Source: Lachnospiraceae bacterium 3-1 (GTDB lineage Bacteria > Bacillota > Clostridia > Lachnospirales > Lachnospiraceae). From it: a stretch of DNA of 64,000 nucleotides. The stretch covers positions 363,331 through 427,330 of the forward strand of contig KE159591.1 of the NCBI GenBank assembly GCA_000403255.2. Reading direction: 5' to 3'. The translations under genes and the position numbers were made by a program. The notes under the pieces are model-generated. The model was not told the origin of the DNA. It saw only the letters and a program-made list of their open reading frames with translations, and did no database searches. This document shows, piece after piece, positions 18,700-26,638 of this stretch (position 1 is its first letter; every line of letters starts with the position of its first letter).

Positions 18700-20565
18700 C
18701 TATTTCTCCCAAATTCCTGCCGTCAACACCGTCATATCGTCCGGTACTTTTCCTGCGGTAAATAGTAAAATCCGCTCTAAGATCTGTTTTGCCATTTGTC
18801 CTGGATTATTTGTGTCAATGGTTTCTAAAATTTCCTCCATGGTCTCTTCTGGTGAAGGTACATGCAAATCATCCAGCACTCCATCGGTAACCTGAATGAT
18901 AAAATCTCCATCCTGAAGCTGTCTTTTGGTCTTGTCAATTTCCAACTGATGAAACATCCCTGCCGGAAGACTGCCAGAAGAAATACATTCTACTTCAGCG
19001 CCACGCTTTAAAAATGTGGCTGCTGCACCAATTTTATAAAATTCACACATTCCCGTATACAAATCCATCGCTGCCATATCCACAGTGGAGAAAATTCCTT
19101 CCTCCCCTTGAATGACCATGGCTGAATTCATCATACGAATCGCCGTTTCTTTTCGAAACCCAGCTTCCAGAAACTTCTCTATTAACTCTATCACCATTTC
19201 ACTTTCCTTACAAGCAGAGATTCCCGAGCCCATCCCATCAGACAAAGCCATAACACATTCTCCCCCATCCAGTTCCAGAAAAGAAAAACTATCCCCGGAC
19301 ACCTGGGCTCCGTCCTTTGTCAGCCTTGCAACTCCCTGCAACACGTGAAACAGCGTATCCTCCTCAAAAGTCAAAAAGGTTTCTTCCTTTCCCACCATAG
19401 AACGGACATACTTCCCTGGAACCATATCCCGCCGCAAGCCTTGGCTTGCCTCCTTTGCCAATTCCTTTACCGACACACAATTTCCCCATTTGGAAGCCGC
19501 CGACATTTGCAGTGACAGCTTTCCATTCCGTCTCTCATAAAGATGCATTTCTCTTATCACCACACCACATTCCTTCATTCTGTACTTTACAGAAGCCAAA
19601 AGCTTACTCTCCCGGGCGCTGACATCCTTGTACTCACGGGCACAATCCTCCATAATATATGCCATGGCATCCAATTGCTCCGCAATAATTCCGCGGTTTT
19701 CCAATAATCGGTTATACCAGGCCAGATTCAATTTTGCCTTTTCAAAGACTCCAACTGCTGTCTCCACGATGCTGTCAGAATAGGGACAATAGCCGGAAAG
19801 CTGCTCATGCACCTCTTCCTCTGCTCTGCCCCGTTTCTCGATAGAATGGAGCAAACGGTAAAAAAGATCGTACATGGGACTGGTTTCCTCCTGCCAGCAT
19901 AAGGCGCACTGTTCACAAGACATACAAACCTTTCCTGCAATTTCCTGCTGCATTTTCCCCATTTCCTCTGGTTCAAAATTACTTTTGAAATTTTCCATCT
20001 GGGAAAAAATCTGGGAAAGTCCATTAAAAGATTTTGCATAGGTCTGTAATTTTTCTCCGTGCTCCGGCATGGCCAGACCTACACTCTCCGCTTTTTCGGC
20101 CCCTTGAAATCTTCCCTCCAAAAATCTATGGAGAATCGGCGCCAGTATCACAACCACCCCAAAGACCAGCGCTGCTTCTAAGATTCCCATCCAAACCACA
20201 GCACGATTCCGCACCTGCAGCAATTCCCCTGCTATCGTAAGCAGACATACGCCAATACCAGCTGCTCCTGCTCCTGTGTAGGTGCGGCATCCTTTATTGG
20301 CCCATTCCACCAGTTTGATGGATACTGCAGTTACTAAAAGTACCATTGTATACTTTGCCATTGCCTGTACCGGAACAAAAAGCGCCATACCAAAAATGCT
20401 GAAAACAAGAAGCAGCGTCCGATTCACCTCTTCCATATAGCAGGCTGCAAAAAATCCTGGTATCAATGGATAACATCCTGCAAATGCTCCCCTTGACACG
20501 GCCATTGCCGCTCCATATAATGCAACTTCTTTCCATTTTGTCCAATTCATTTTTTTTCCATTCAT
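18700..20565 (-). CDS. spoIIE: Stage II sporulation protein E (PP2C phosphatase)
   Basis: Membrane-bound serine phosphatase that dephosphorylates SpoIIAA and so releases sigma-F in the forespore; it also takes part in polar division. The N-terminus holds a compact hydrophobic block (about residues 12-150) with fewer membrane helices than the Bacillus protein, which explains 621 residues against more than 800 there. A central regulatory region follows. The PP2C domain shows metal-binding motifs ALSDGMGSG and QVTDGVLDD. The start has AAGGAGG at 7 bases. The upstream promoter is described separately; its 21-bp spacing and SpoOA-box-like -35 support sporulation control. Confidence 0.95.
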   Translation of the reverse strand: MNGKKMNWTKWKEVALYGAAMAVSRGAFAGCYPLIPGFFAACYMEEVNRTLLLVFSIFGMALFVPVQAMAKYTMVLLVTAVSIKLVEWANKGCRTYTGAGAAGIGVCLLTIAGELLQVRNRAVVWMGILEAALVFGVVVILAPILHRFLEGRFQGAEKAESVGLAMPEHGEKLQTYAKSFNGLSQIFSQMENFKSNFEPEEMGKMQQEIAGKVCMSCEQCALCWQEETSPMYDLFYRLLHSIEKRGRAEEEVHEQLSGYCPYSDSIVETAVGVFEKAKLNLAWYNRLLENRGIIAEQLDAMAYIMEDCAREYKDVSARESKLLASVKYRMKECGVVIREMHLYERRNGKLSLQMSAASKWGNCVSVKELAKEASQGLRRDMVPGKYVRSMVGKEETFLTFEEDTLFHVLQGVARLTKDGAQVSGDSFSFLELDGGECVMALSDGMGSGISACKESEMVIELIEKFLEAGFRKETAIRMMNSAMVIQGEEGIFSTVDMAAMDLYTGMCEFYKIGAAATFLKRGAEVECISSGSLPAGMFHQLEIDKTKRQLQDGDFIIQVTDGVLDDLHVPSPEETMEEILETIDTNNPGQMAKQILERILLFTAGKVPDDMTVLTAGIWEK

Positions 20566-20624
20566 TTTTCATCCTCCTTTTCTTCCTGGCTGTCCGCTAT
20601 CTCCATATCGAACGTGCAGGAGTT

Positions 20625-20657
20625 ATTATAAAAAGGAGTGAATGAAATGTTTGTCAA
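20625..20657 (-). promoter_or_regulatory. spoIIE promoter with 21-bp spacer and Spo0A-box-like -35
   Basis: Minus strand TTGACA (20657-20652) and TATAAT (20630-20625) are both consensus but separated by 21 bp instead of 17. The same abnormal 21-bp spacing is established for B. subtilis spoIIE, where Spo0A-P activates sigma-A RNA polymerase. The -35 overlaps TGTCAAA on the plus strand, one mismatch from the 0A box TGTCGAA. Transcription would start about 50 bp before the spoIIE ATG. Confidence 0.72.
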
Positions 20658-20694
20658 ACCAGAGACAGGTTTTCAAAAACTTTTAGACAAAAAG

Positions 20695-20730
20695 CCCCTT
20701 AGAACCACTTCTTATGGCGATTCTAAGGGG
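20695..20730 (-). terminator. Intrinsic terminator after divIC
   Basis: Stem ccccttagaa / ttctaagggg followed on the minus strand by ctttttgt. It separates the hup-to-divIC unit from the spoIIE promoter region that starts 38 bp further on. Confidence 0.85.
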
Positions 20731-20749
20731 TTTAAGTTTTTTAAGAAAT

Positions 20750-21097
20750 TCAAGGGGCTGATTTCTTTTCTTTAAAGATAATTTCATTGGGATATACAAG
20801 ACCCAGCTTGGTCTTGGCTACCTGCTCAATGTATTCTTTGGTGGTTATGTATTTTTCATATTCTTTCAGTTCTTCCTGGCGGGTCTGCTCCGATTCCAAT
20901 TGTGCCTGCAATTCCTCTTCCTGTTCCTGATAAGAACGGTTCCTGCCATACACCGAAATAATCTGAACAGACAACACGCCGACAAACATTAGTACAATCA
21001 AGGTAATGCACACCATGCTGGACTTATTCTGTTTCTTTCTCCTCCGCATCCGGGTTCTCTCTGCACTTGACTTCCGTGCTCTTTCACGTTTTCCCAT
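20750..21097 (-). CDS. divIC: Septum formation initiator, DivIC/FtsB family
   Basis: Small bitopic division protein: a very basic cytoplasmic N-terminus (RMRRRKKQNK), one membrane helix (MVCITLIVLMFVGVLSVQII), then an extracytoplasmic coiled coil rich in Glu and Gln and a conserved C-terminal block (EYIEQVAKTKLGLVYPNEII). It partners FtsL and DivIB at the septum. I start at MGKRERARK, which has AAAGG seven bases upstream; a start five codons earlier (21112) is possible but has no ribosome site. Position after yabQ and before spoIIE matches B. subtilis. Confidence 0.9.
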   Translation of the reverse strand: MGKRERARKSSAERTRMRRRKKQNKSSMVCITLIVLMFVGVLSVQIISVYGRNRSYQEQEEELQAQLESEQTRQEELKEYEKYITTKEYIEQVAKTKLGLVYPNEIIFKEKKSAP

Positions 21098-21135
21098 TCC
21101 ATTGCCTTTCATACTTTGTTGTAATTGGAACTTTC

Positions 21136-21609
21136 TTATAATTTACATATCCCCATTCTAACTGCTTTCCATATTTTTTTCAATTGTTTTTTGAAAAACC
21201 GTAAGACTTTTTTCAGCATCTTTTTCAGACGTCCCATCGGTTTCTTTAACAAACGGGCTGTCCAAACCAAAGGTCTGCTGGTCAGAAATAGTATCTTTTC
21301 CAGGAAAAATACGCTTCCCTTCACCACCCATGCACTGAGCGCCAAATTGTAGATTAACATTCCAAGGCATACCCCGCCTATGGCAAATCCCCGGATATAT
21401 CCGCTGTTTTCCCGGTACAGCATAGCAAACAAAGCCACTGCGCTTAACGCCCAAAACAGTAAATCTTCTACCCCTGTTACCCAGGATTTATGGGAAATTA
21501 ATCTTCGCATAATCCGAAGCAGGTCATATACAAACAGCAATATCATTCCCGTCAGAAATGAGGCCAGAAGTACATCCGCTTCTTTTAAAATCTCATTGCT
21601 TATCTGCAT
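21136..21609 (-). CDS. yabQ: Spore cortex biosynthesis protein YabQ
   Basis: 157-residue membrane protein with four hydrophobic helices in the first 100 residues and a strongly basic tail (KKMLKKVLRFFKKQLKKIWK). YabQ is made in the mother cell and localises to the outer forespore membrane, where it is needed for cortex formation. The start codon overlaps the yabP stop (taatg), so translation is coupled. The early membrane motif VYDLLRIMRR is typical of the family. Confidence 0.93.
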   Translation of the reverse strand: MQISNEILKEADVLLASFLTGMILLFVYDLLRIMRRLISHKSWVTGVEDLLFWALSAVALFAMLYRENSGYIRGFAIGGVCLGMLIYNLALSAWVVKGSVFFLEKILFLTSRPLVWTARLLKKPMGRLKKMLKKVLRFFKKQLKKIWKAVRMGICKL

Positions 21610-21893
21610 TACTTAAACAATCTTCCCAAAAAAGATTCCCCCTGCTTCGAAGAGGATTTTACATCAGAATAGGTAAAACTGTCGATTTTTCCTTCGATGT
21701 CTATCTCTCCTTTTTCTAATGTCAGGCGGTTTACGTGAAGATCATTTCCTTTTATCATCAGCATACCCATCTCTGTCTCCAACAGAATTTCTCCCACATC
21801 AAAGGAAAGCACATCGATCACACCATTCAACACCCCGTTTTTCCGGTTGGATATTACAATCTTATGGCTGCCTCCCGCCGCTCTTTCTTCCAT
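21609..21893 (-). CDS. yabP: Sporulation protein YabP
   Basis: 94-residue YabP/YqfC-family protein. The core reads KIVISNRKNGVLNGVIDVLSF then EILLETEMGMLMIKGNDLHV, matching the small beta-rich family. I start at MEERAAGGSHK, which is preceded by GGAGG; the longer open frame has no ribosome site. The C-terminus (KSSSKQGESFLGRLFK) is as in clostridial relatives. A hairpin covering the Shine-Dalgarno site lies in the 79-bp leader. It is coupled to yabQ downstream. Confidence 0.92.
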   Translation of the reverse strand: MEERAAGGSHKIVISNRKNGVLNGVIDVLSFDVGEILLETEMGMLMIKGNDLHVNRLTLEKGEIDIEGKIDSFTYSDVKSSSKQGESFLGRLFK

Positions 21894-21899
21894 ACAAAA

Positions 21900-21955
21900 A
21901 CCTCCTTCCATATTCCCAGACTTATGGATGTCCTCTTTAAATATATGAAGGAGGT
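21900..21955 (-). promoter_or_regulatory. Hairpin sequestering the yabP ribosome site
   Basis: Plus-strand arms acctccttccatat (21900-21913) and atatgaaggaggt (21943-21955) are complementary over 13 positions with one bulge. In the minus-strand mRNA the 3' arm contains the yabP Shine-Dalgarno AAGGAGG, so folding would mask it. No T tract follows, so this is not a terminator. Confidence 0.6.
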
Positions 21956-21972
21956 ATTGTTTTATGCCCAAT

Positions 21973-22212
21973 TCACAAATATTTGAATAATTCTTTTGCT
22001 TCTTCTTTTTTGCTGGTATCCTGCACTGCTAAAACTTCTACCTTGACATTTTTAGTCCCAAACCCGATTTCAATCACATCTCCGGTTTTCACATCCAAAG
22101 AAGCCTTCGCCACTTTTCCATTCACAGATACCCGGCCTGCATCACAAGCCTCATTTGCCACAGTTCTCCGCTTAATCAAACGGGAAACCTTTAGGTATTT
22201 ATCAAGCCTCAT
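21973..22212 (-). CDS. rqcP: S4-domain RNA-binding protein RqcP (YabO/HslR family)
   Basis: 79 residues that are essentially one S4 domain: MRLDKYLKVSRLIKRRTVAN, then a short beta hairpin (RVSVNGKVAKASLDVKTGD). In B. subtilis the same protein (YabO, RqcP) binds the stalled 50S subunit and drives alanine tailing with RqcH. Gene order hup-rqcP-yabP-yabQ-divIC is standard for Lachnospiraceae. It starts 20 bp after the hup terminator, so most transcription probably comes from read-through of that terminator. Confidence 0.93.
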   Translation of the reverse strand: MRLDKYLKVSRLIKRRTVANEACDAGRVSVNGKVAKASLDVKTGDVIEIGFGTKNVKVEVLAVQDTSKKEEAKELFKYL

Positions 22213-22231
22213 TTTTCCTTCCCTTTCAAAA

Positions 22232-22261
22232 AGAGGACTCTCATGTAATAGAGAGTCCTCT
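22232..22261 (-). terminator. Intrinsic terminator after hup
   Basis: Ten-base-pair GC-rich stem (agaggactct / agagtcctct) followed by TTTTT on the minus strand. It sits 18 bp after the hup stop and 20 bp before rqcP, so it probably sets the ratio of abundant HU to the weakly expressed downstream genes. Confidence 0.9.
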
Positions 22262-22279
22262 GAAATGTCACAAACCTGA

Positions 22280-22555
22280 TTATGCGTTAATCATATCCTT
22301 TAAAGCCTTGCCTGCCTTAAACTTCGGCGCCTTGGAAGCCGGAATCTTCATCTCTTTTCCACTCTGAGGATTTCTTCCAGTTCTAGCTGCCCGCTCGGAA
22401 ACTTCAAAAGTACCAAAACCAACTAACTGAATCTTCTCTCCCTTTTTCAATTCTTCTGCAACTACATCGGTAAACGCTTTCAATGCCTTTTCTGCATCTT
22501 TTTTTGATAATTCTGCCTTCTCAGACATTGCTGTGATTAATTCTGCTTTGTTCAT
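22280..22555 (-). CDS. hup: HU family DNA-binding protein
   Basis: 91-residue nucleoid protein that bends DNA as a dimer. The start MNKAELITAMSEKAELSKKD has AGGAGG at nine bases; the longer open frame is only leader. Family marks: GFGTFEVSERAARTGRNPQS (the DNA-contacting arm) and KIPASKAPKFKAGKALKD at the C-terminus. It is transcribed from a consensus promoter some 250 bp upstream and is followed by a strong terminator. Confidence 0.96.
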   Translation of the reverse strand: MNKAELITAMSEKAELSKKDAEKALKAFTDVVAEELKKGEKIQLVGFGTFEVSERAARTGRNPQSGKEMKIPASKAPKFKAGKALKDMINA

Positions 22556-22809
22556 GACAAAATTCCTCCTCTGGATTCTCTTTAAAATTATTGTGGTGTT
22601 ATACCTATGAGTGAAATGATTCACCAGCATATTTCATTCCTACAAGAATAACGAATGATTTGGCAAACAAATTCACTCTTTCGTATATTTCTATCAAAGT
22701 AACCCAACCAATAAAATCAAACATTTATTCTATGTTCAAACTCACGCTCTGGGCAAATCCTGCCTGCTGTGGGAATAAAATTACTCTTCTAGATTACCTA
22801 CACTACATA

Positions 22810-22838
22810 TTTATACTTGTTTTTATATGGTTTGTCAA
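22810..22838 (-). promoter_or_regulatory. SigA promoter of hup
   Basis: TTGACA and TATAAA with a 17-bp spacer on the minus strand, so transcription should begin near 22803. This leaves an mRNA leader of about 250 nt before the hup start at 22555, in which I see no ORF and only weak hairpins. The remainder of 22839-22916 has no recognisable feature besides the 3' flank of the phosphoglucomutase gene. Confidence 0.8.
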
Positions 22839-22916
22839 GAAAATTTCCACATTTCTAAAGATTTCAGATACTTTACCGTTACGTTCCACGTGAGAACCAC
22901 ACAATCAGCAGCTATT

Positions 22917-24650
22917 TTAGAGCATTTTATCAATCATCGCCAGCACTTCTTTGCCTAATTTCTCAGATTTCTCATCTGCATCTGCCAATGAAGTTCCTTT
23001 GACACCATAGTAAAATTTCACCTTTGGCTCAGTTCCAGAAGGTCTCACACATACCCATGCATCGTCTGTCAGGTCGTAATACAACACATTGGAAGAAGGA
23101 AGTCCCGTAGGAACTATCTTGCCGCTTGCCATATCCTGAATGGTGTCTTTCTTATAATCTCTTGCGGAAACCACGGAATATCCACCGATCTCCTTCGGCG
23201 TATTCTCACGCAAAGTATTCATGATTTCCTGGATTTTTTCCAATCCCTCAATTCCTTTTAAGGTAATTGCCTTTACATCATCCTTATAGTAGCCATATCT
23301 CTCATACATAGCAATCATGGCATCCCATAAGCTCATATTCTTCGTTTTGTAATAAGCAGCCGCCTCACATAAGGTCATAGAAGCTACTACTGCATCCTTA
23401 TCCCTTGCATAGGTTCCAGTCAAACAACCGTAGCTTTCCTCCATACCGAACAGATAAGTACCTTTCCCGGTATTTTCAAATTCCAAAATCTTCTGGCCAA
23501 TGAACTTAAATCCAGTTAAGACTTCTATCAATGCAATACCATAATATTTTGCAATTGCATCTGCCATATTGGTGGAAACAATGGATTTCACAAACGCGCC
23601 ATCTGCTGGAAGTCCTTCTTTTTCCTTTCTCTGGCTGATCACATAGTCTCCAATCAAGCAGCCAGACATATTTCCGGTCAGGCTGTGGTATTCTCCTGTC
23701 TTAGAATCCTTTACATATACCCCAAGACGGTCTGCATCTGGGTCAGTAGCAAGAATCAAATCTGCATCTACTTCCTTGCCCAGCTTCAATCCCAACTGGA
23801 ATGCTTCCTCAGATTCCGGATTGGGATAGCTTACTGTTGGGAATTCTCCATCTGGCAGCTCCTGCTCTGGTACCACATACACATGTTCAAAACCTAATTC
23901 CTTCAATACCCTGCGTACTGGAATATTACCTGTTCCATGCAGTGGAGAGTACACAATTTTCATATCCTTTGCCACAGCATCAATGCAATCCTGATGCAGA
24001 ACCAGGCTCTCTAACTCTTGGATGTAAGAATCATCAATATCCTTGCCGATGGTTACATAAAGACCTGCGTCCTTTGCTTCAGACTTGTCCATGGTTTTCA
24101 CAGTCGCATAATCGGTTACTTTCTTTACCTCATCCATGATTCCCTTATCATGAGGCGGTGTAATCTGTGCGCCATCTTCCCAATATACCTTATATCCATT
24201 GTATTCTGGCGGATTGTGGCTTGCCGTAATATTAATTCCTGCAATGCATCCTAACTTGCGCACAGCATAAGACAATTCCGGGGTAGGTCTTAAGGACTCA
24301 AATACATATGCCTTGATTCCATTTGCAGCCAGACAAAGCGCTGCTTCATCCGCAAATTCCGGTGACATCCTTCGGGAATCGTAAGCAATTGCCACGCCCT
24401 TTGCCTGTCCATTTACTGCTGCAATATAATTTGCAAGCCCCTGAGTTGCTTTACGTACCGTATAGATATTCATACGGTTTGTTCCAGCTCCAATGACACC
24501 GCGGAGTCCTGCTGTACCAAATTCCAGATCCATGTAGAAACGTTCTTCTATCTCTTTCTCATCCTCTGCAATTCCTTTTAATTCTGCTTTGGTAGCCTCG
24601 TCAAAATACGGGTTTTCCAACCACTCCTGATACATTGTTTTGTAATCCAT
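22917..24650 (-). CDS. pgcA: Alpha-phosphoglucomutase / phosphomannomutase
   Basis: Interconverts glucose-1-phosphate and glucose-6-phosphate (possibly mannose phosphates too). 577 residues, matching the long PgcA type of Firmicutes. The phosphoserine loop is ITASHNPPEYNGYKVYW, the metal loop DPDADRLGVYV, the sugar-binding loop GMEESYGCLTGTYARDKDA and the phosphate-binding loop RPSGTEPKVKFYY. All are intact. It stands alone between hup and the palindromic repeat. It would process glucose-1-phosphate or mannose-1-phosphate products of sugar phosphorylases such as those at 61-63 kb. Confidence 0.95.
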   Translation of the reverse strand: MDYKTMYQEWLENPYFDEATKAELKGIAEDEKEIEERFYMDLEFGTAGLRGVIGAGTNRMNIYTVRKATQGLANYIAAVNGQAKGVAIAYDSRRMSPEFADEAALCLAANGIKAYVFESLRPTPELSYAVRKLGCIAGINITASHNPPEYNGYKVYWEDGAQITPPHDKGIMDEVKKVTDYATVKTMDKSEAKDAGLYVTIGKDIDDSYIQELESLVLHQDCIDAVAKDMKIVYSPLHGTGNIPVRRVLKELGFEHVYVVPEQELPDGEFPTVSYPNPESEEAFQLGLKLGKEVDADLILATDPDADRLGVYVKDSKTGEYHSLTGNMSGCLIGDYVISQRKEKEGLPADGAFVKSIVSTNMADAIAKYYGIALIEVLTGFKFIGQKILEFENTGKGTYLFGMEESYGCLTGTYARDKDAVVASMTLCEAAAYYKTKNMSLWDAMIAMYERYGYYKDDVKAITLKGIEGLEKIQEIMNTLRENTPKEIGGYSVVSARDYKKDTIQDMASGKIVPTGLPSSNVLYYDLTDDAWVCVRPSGTEPKVKFYYGVKGTSLADADEKSEKLGKEVLAMIDKML

Positions 24651-24717
24651 ATTGTTCCTCCTAGTTTTGCTTCTTTTACATTCCGTACTTTCGGCATGAA
24701 ATCATGCGGTAAAACTC

Positions 24718-24747
24718 ATGATACCTCTATCATACTTCATGAAACAA
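24718..24747 (-). promoter_or_regulatory. Probable promoter of the phosphoglucomutase gene
   Basis: TTGTTT and TATCAT with an 18-bp spacer on the minus strand, about 70 bp before the start codon. The -10 overlaps a small palindrome (catgatacctctatcat) that could be an operator. Confidence 0.45.
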
Positions 24748-24786
24748 TTTTTCTCAACTGTTTTTTCCAGTATTTGTAATACAAAT

Positions 24787-25287
24787 GTAACAGTTCAGCC
24801 CTTTCAGTTCTGAAATAGAGCTTTGTTCCAAGGATTTTCATACTGACAGTATAAAAATATGGATGGGTATTTCCATATTTGAGACAAATTTTCCTGCTTT
24901 CCCTTCCAAGAAAGGAAACATTCGGTGGATTTCGTGTATTTCCTGCTTTCAGGGATGGAAGAAATGTATTCCCTCCAATTTCACTGTGAGAGGTTTTCTG
25001 CCGCTGGCAAGGAAAACATACGAAGGACTTCCGAATGTCAGAAAAACAGCCCCGCCCCTTAATATCCTCCCATCGGCTGGAAAACCGAGTTTGAATTGGA
25101 GGGAATTAATAGCATCCTTTCATCCCTGGAACCGGAAATACTAGAAATCCAGCCGCGTTTCCTTGTGGAAGTGAAAGCAGGAAAATTTGTAAAAAACAAT
25201 AGAAGCTCCCATCCATATTTTTATTCTTACATCGAAGAATCCTTTCAATAAAGCAATGTAGAAAGCTGAAAAGGGCTGAACTGTTAC
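24787..25287 (+). repeat. 501-bp palindromic element with terminal inverted repeats (full-length copy)
   Basis: The ends are GTAACAGTTCAGCCCTTTCAG (left) and CTGAAAAGGGCTGAACTGTTAC (right), inverse complements with one bulged base. Complementarity continues inward through most of both arms: aaggattttcatactgacag with the segment before cgaagaatccttt, aaaaatatggatggg with cccatccatattttta, acaaattttcctgctttc with gaaagcaggaaaatttgt, ggatttcgtgtatttcc with ggaaatactagaaatcc, and tattccctccaatt with aattggagggaatta. The central loop is about 45 nt. The whole transcript of either strand could fold into one long imperfect hairpin. The largest ORF inside (93 codons) is not convincing. A shortened copy lies at 57296. 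The rest of the gene-free interval 24651-25296 is the pgcA promoter region. Confidence 0.85.
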
Positions 25288-25296
25288 TGTGTTTCC

Positions 25297-26598
25297 TTAG
25301 TTTTGGGCTGCATTGCCGCTGGTAACATCCTTGTTATTATTGTTGGAGTTATTATTGTTATTGGAGCTATTATTGTTATTATTATTCGAGTTATTATTAT
25401 TTGAGTTATTATTGTTATTGTTGGAGTTATTATTGTTGTTGGAGTTATTGTTATTGGAACTATTATTGTTCTTGTTCGTATTGTTGTTTGTATTATTATT
25501 CTTGTTCGTATTGTTGTTTGTATTATTATTCTTGTTTGTATTATTTGTATTTGCAGTGGATATTGTTTCCTCTGACGTTTTATCTGTCAATTTGATGGTC
25601 AACTCTGCTGTTTTGGAATTTACAATGAGTATCCTGCTCCACTCTTCATACCCGTCTGCTTTTGCAGTCAGGCGGTGGGTTCCATAACGCACCTCTACCA
25701 CTTTACTAATATCAATCTGCTTTCCGTCCAGATATACGGTTCCGCCTTCCGGCTCCATCTTAAACCGAATCTGACAGGATTTCGGCCCTTCTCCCTTCAA
25801 TTCATCCAAATCGATGACTGTCTCACAATTTGCTTCCACTGTAATTTCCCGGCTTCCGCCATATCCGTCATTAGCCACTGCAAACAAATAAGTTCCTTCT
25901 GCCACCTCAATCCGCATCTGTGGCACCACCTTCATGGACAACAGATTGCCAATGGTAACATAACCGCCCTGAAAAGTCTCCGTGTTCTTTAGCACTACTG
26001 TTCCATGACCTGCCTGCACCTGAATCGTATAAATCTGTTTGTCTATTCCCCGCAGACAGATAGTATCCTGTTCACTGATTTCTGACAGGGAAATTTTGCT
26101 GCCTCCATAGAATGCCGAAATCTTATCATCAAAATAGTAATTGCTGCCGCCTACAGTTATCATCTGCTTTTCCGTATCCAAAGTGAAATTATGGACATCT
26201 CCATAGGAAAATACCTGCTCAGAAATTTGAACATTGGTCAATGTCTCCCCCCTCCGTTCAATAGACACAAGCTCCCCAATGGAAACCTGGCTGGCTGTGA
26301 GGTTATCCCCATATTTTCCTTTGAAATAAGTTGCTCCGGTATAATTGAAGGGTTTTTCCCTAGTGGATTCCCAGTCCTGCAATGTAACTGTGCTGCGTTC
26401 TGTGTCAATTGCCGTCACCACATAAAGCTTCCCCTCTTCCTTTAGCAGCTCCACCTCTTCGATAATTTCGTTTCCATTTCCTGCATAAGCTTCACTTCCA
26501 TCTGTTATTTTACCCTTTTTCTCTCCGCAGCCAGACAGCAGACAAACAGATGACAGCGCCAGCACGAGAAACATAAGATACCGTTTTTTCTTTTGCAT
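25297..26598 (-). CDS. PEGA-domain lipoprotein with Asn-rich tail
   Basis: 433-residue exported lipoprotein of unknown role: signal peptide with lipobox LLSGC, then a beta-rich N-terminal half with several short repeats of strand-turn-strand, then a PEGA domain near residues 275-345 (KMEPEGGTVYLDGKQID ... YGTHRLTAKADGYEEW). PEGA domains are carbohydrate-surface associated beta modules. The last 80 or so residues consist almost only of Asn, with Thr, Lys and Ser spacers (blocks of NTNKNNN and NNNSNNNN), encoded by mixed AAT/AAC. The tail probably forms a flexible wall-spanning linker, but no domain follows it. The stop codon is 9 bp from the palindromic element. Confidence 0.82.
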   Translation of the reverse strand: MQKKKRYLMFLVLALSSVCLLSGCGEKKGKITDGSEAYAGNGNEIIEEVELLKEEGKLYVVTAIDTERSTVTLQDWESTREKPFNYTGATYFKGKYGDNLTASQVSIGELVSIERRGETLTNVQISEQVFSYGDVHNFTLDTEKQMITVGGSNYYFDDKISAFYGGSKISLSEISEQDTICLRGIDKQIYTIQVQAGHGTVVLKNTETFQGGYVTIGNLLSMKVVPQMRIEVAEGTYLFAVANDGYGGSREITVEANCETVIDLDELKGEGPKSCQIRFKMEPEGGTVYLDGKQIDISKVVEVRYGTHRLTAKADGYEEWSRILIVNSKTAELTIKLTDKTSEETISTANTNNTNKNNNTNNNTNKNNNTNNNTNKNNNSSNNNNSNNNNNSNNNNNNSNNNNSNNNNNNSSNNNNNSNNNNKDVTSGNAAQN

Positions 26599-26638
26599 TT
26601 TTTCCTCCTTATAAAATTGAAACGTATTCGTTGTGAGT

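Noticed and set aside
24863..25144. 93-codon plus-strand ORF inside the palindromic element
   Set aside because: No ribosome site, composition follows the inverted repeat, and the shortened copy at 57296 deletes most of it.
25300..25560. Possible CRISPR or tandem repeat array
   Set aside because: Period is short and irregular and the sequence is coding (Asn tail); there are no spacers.
25313..25687. Leu-rich ORF opposite the PEGA gene
   Set aside because: It is the complement of the Asn-codon tract (AAT/AAC read as ATT/GTT/TTA); a low-complexity shadow.
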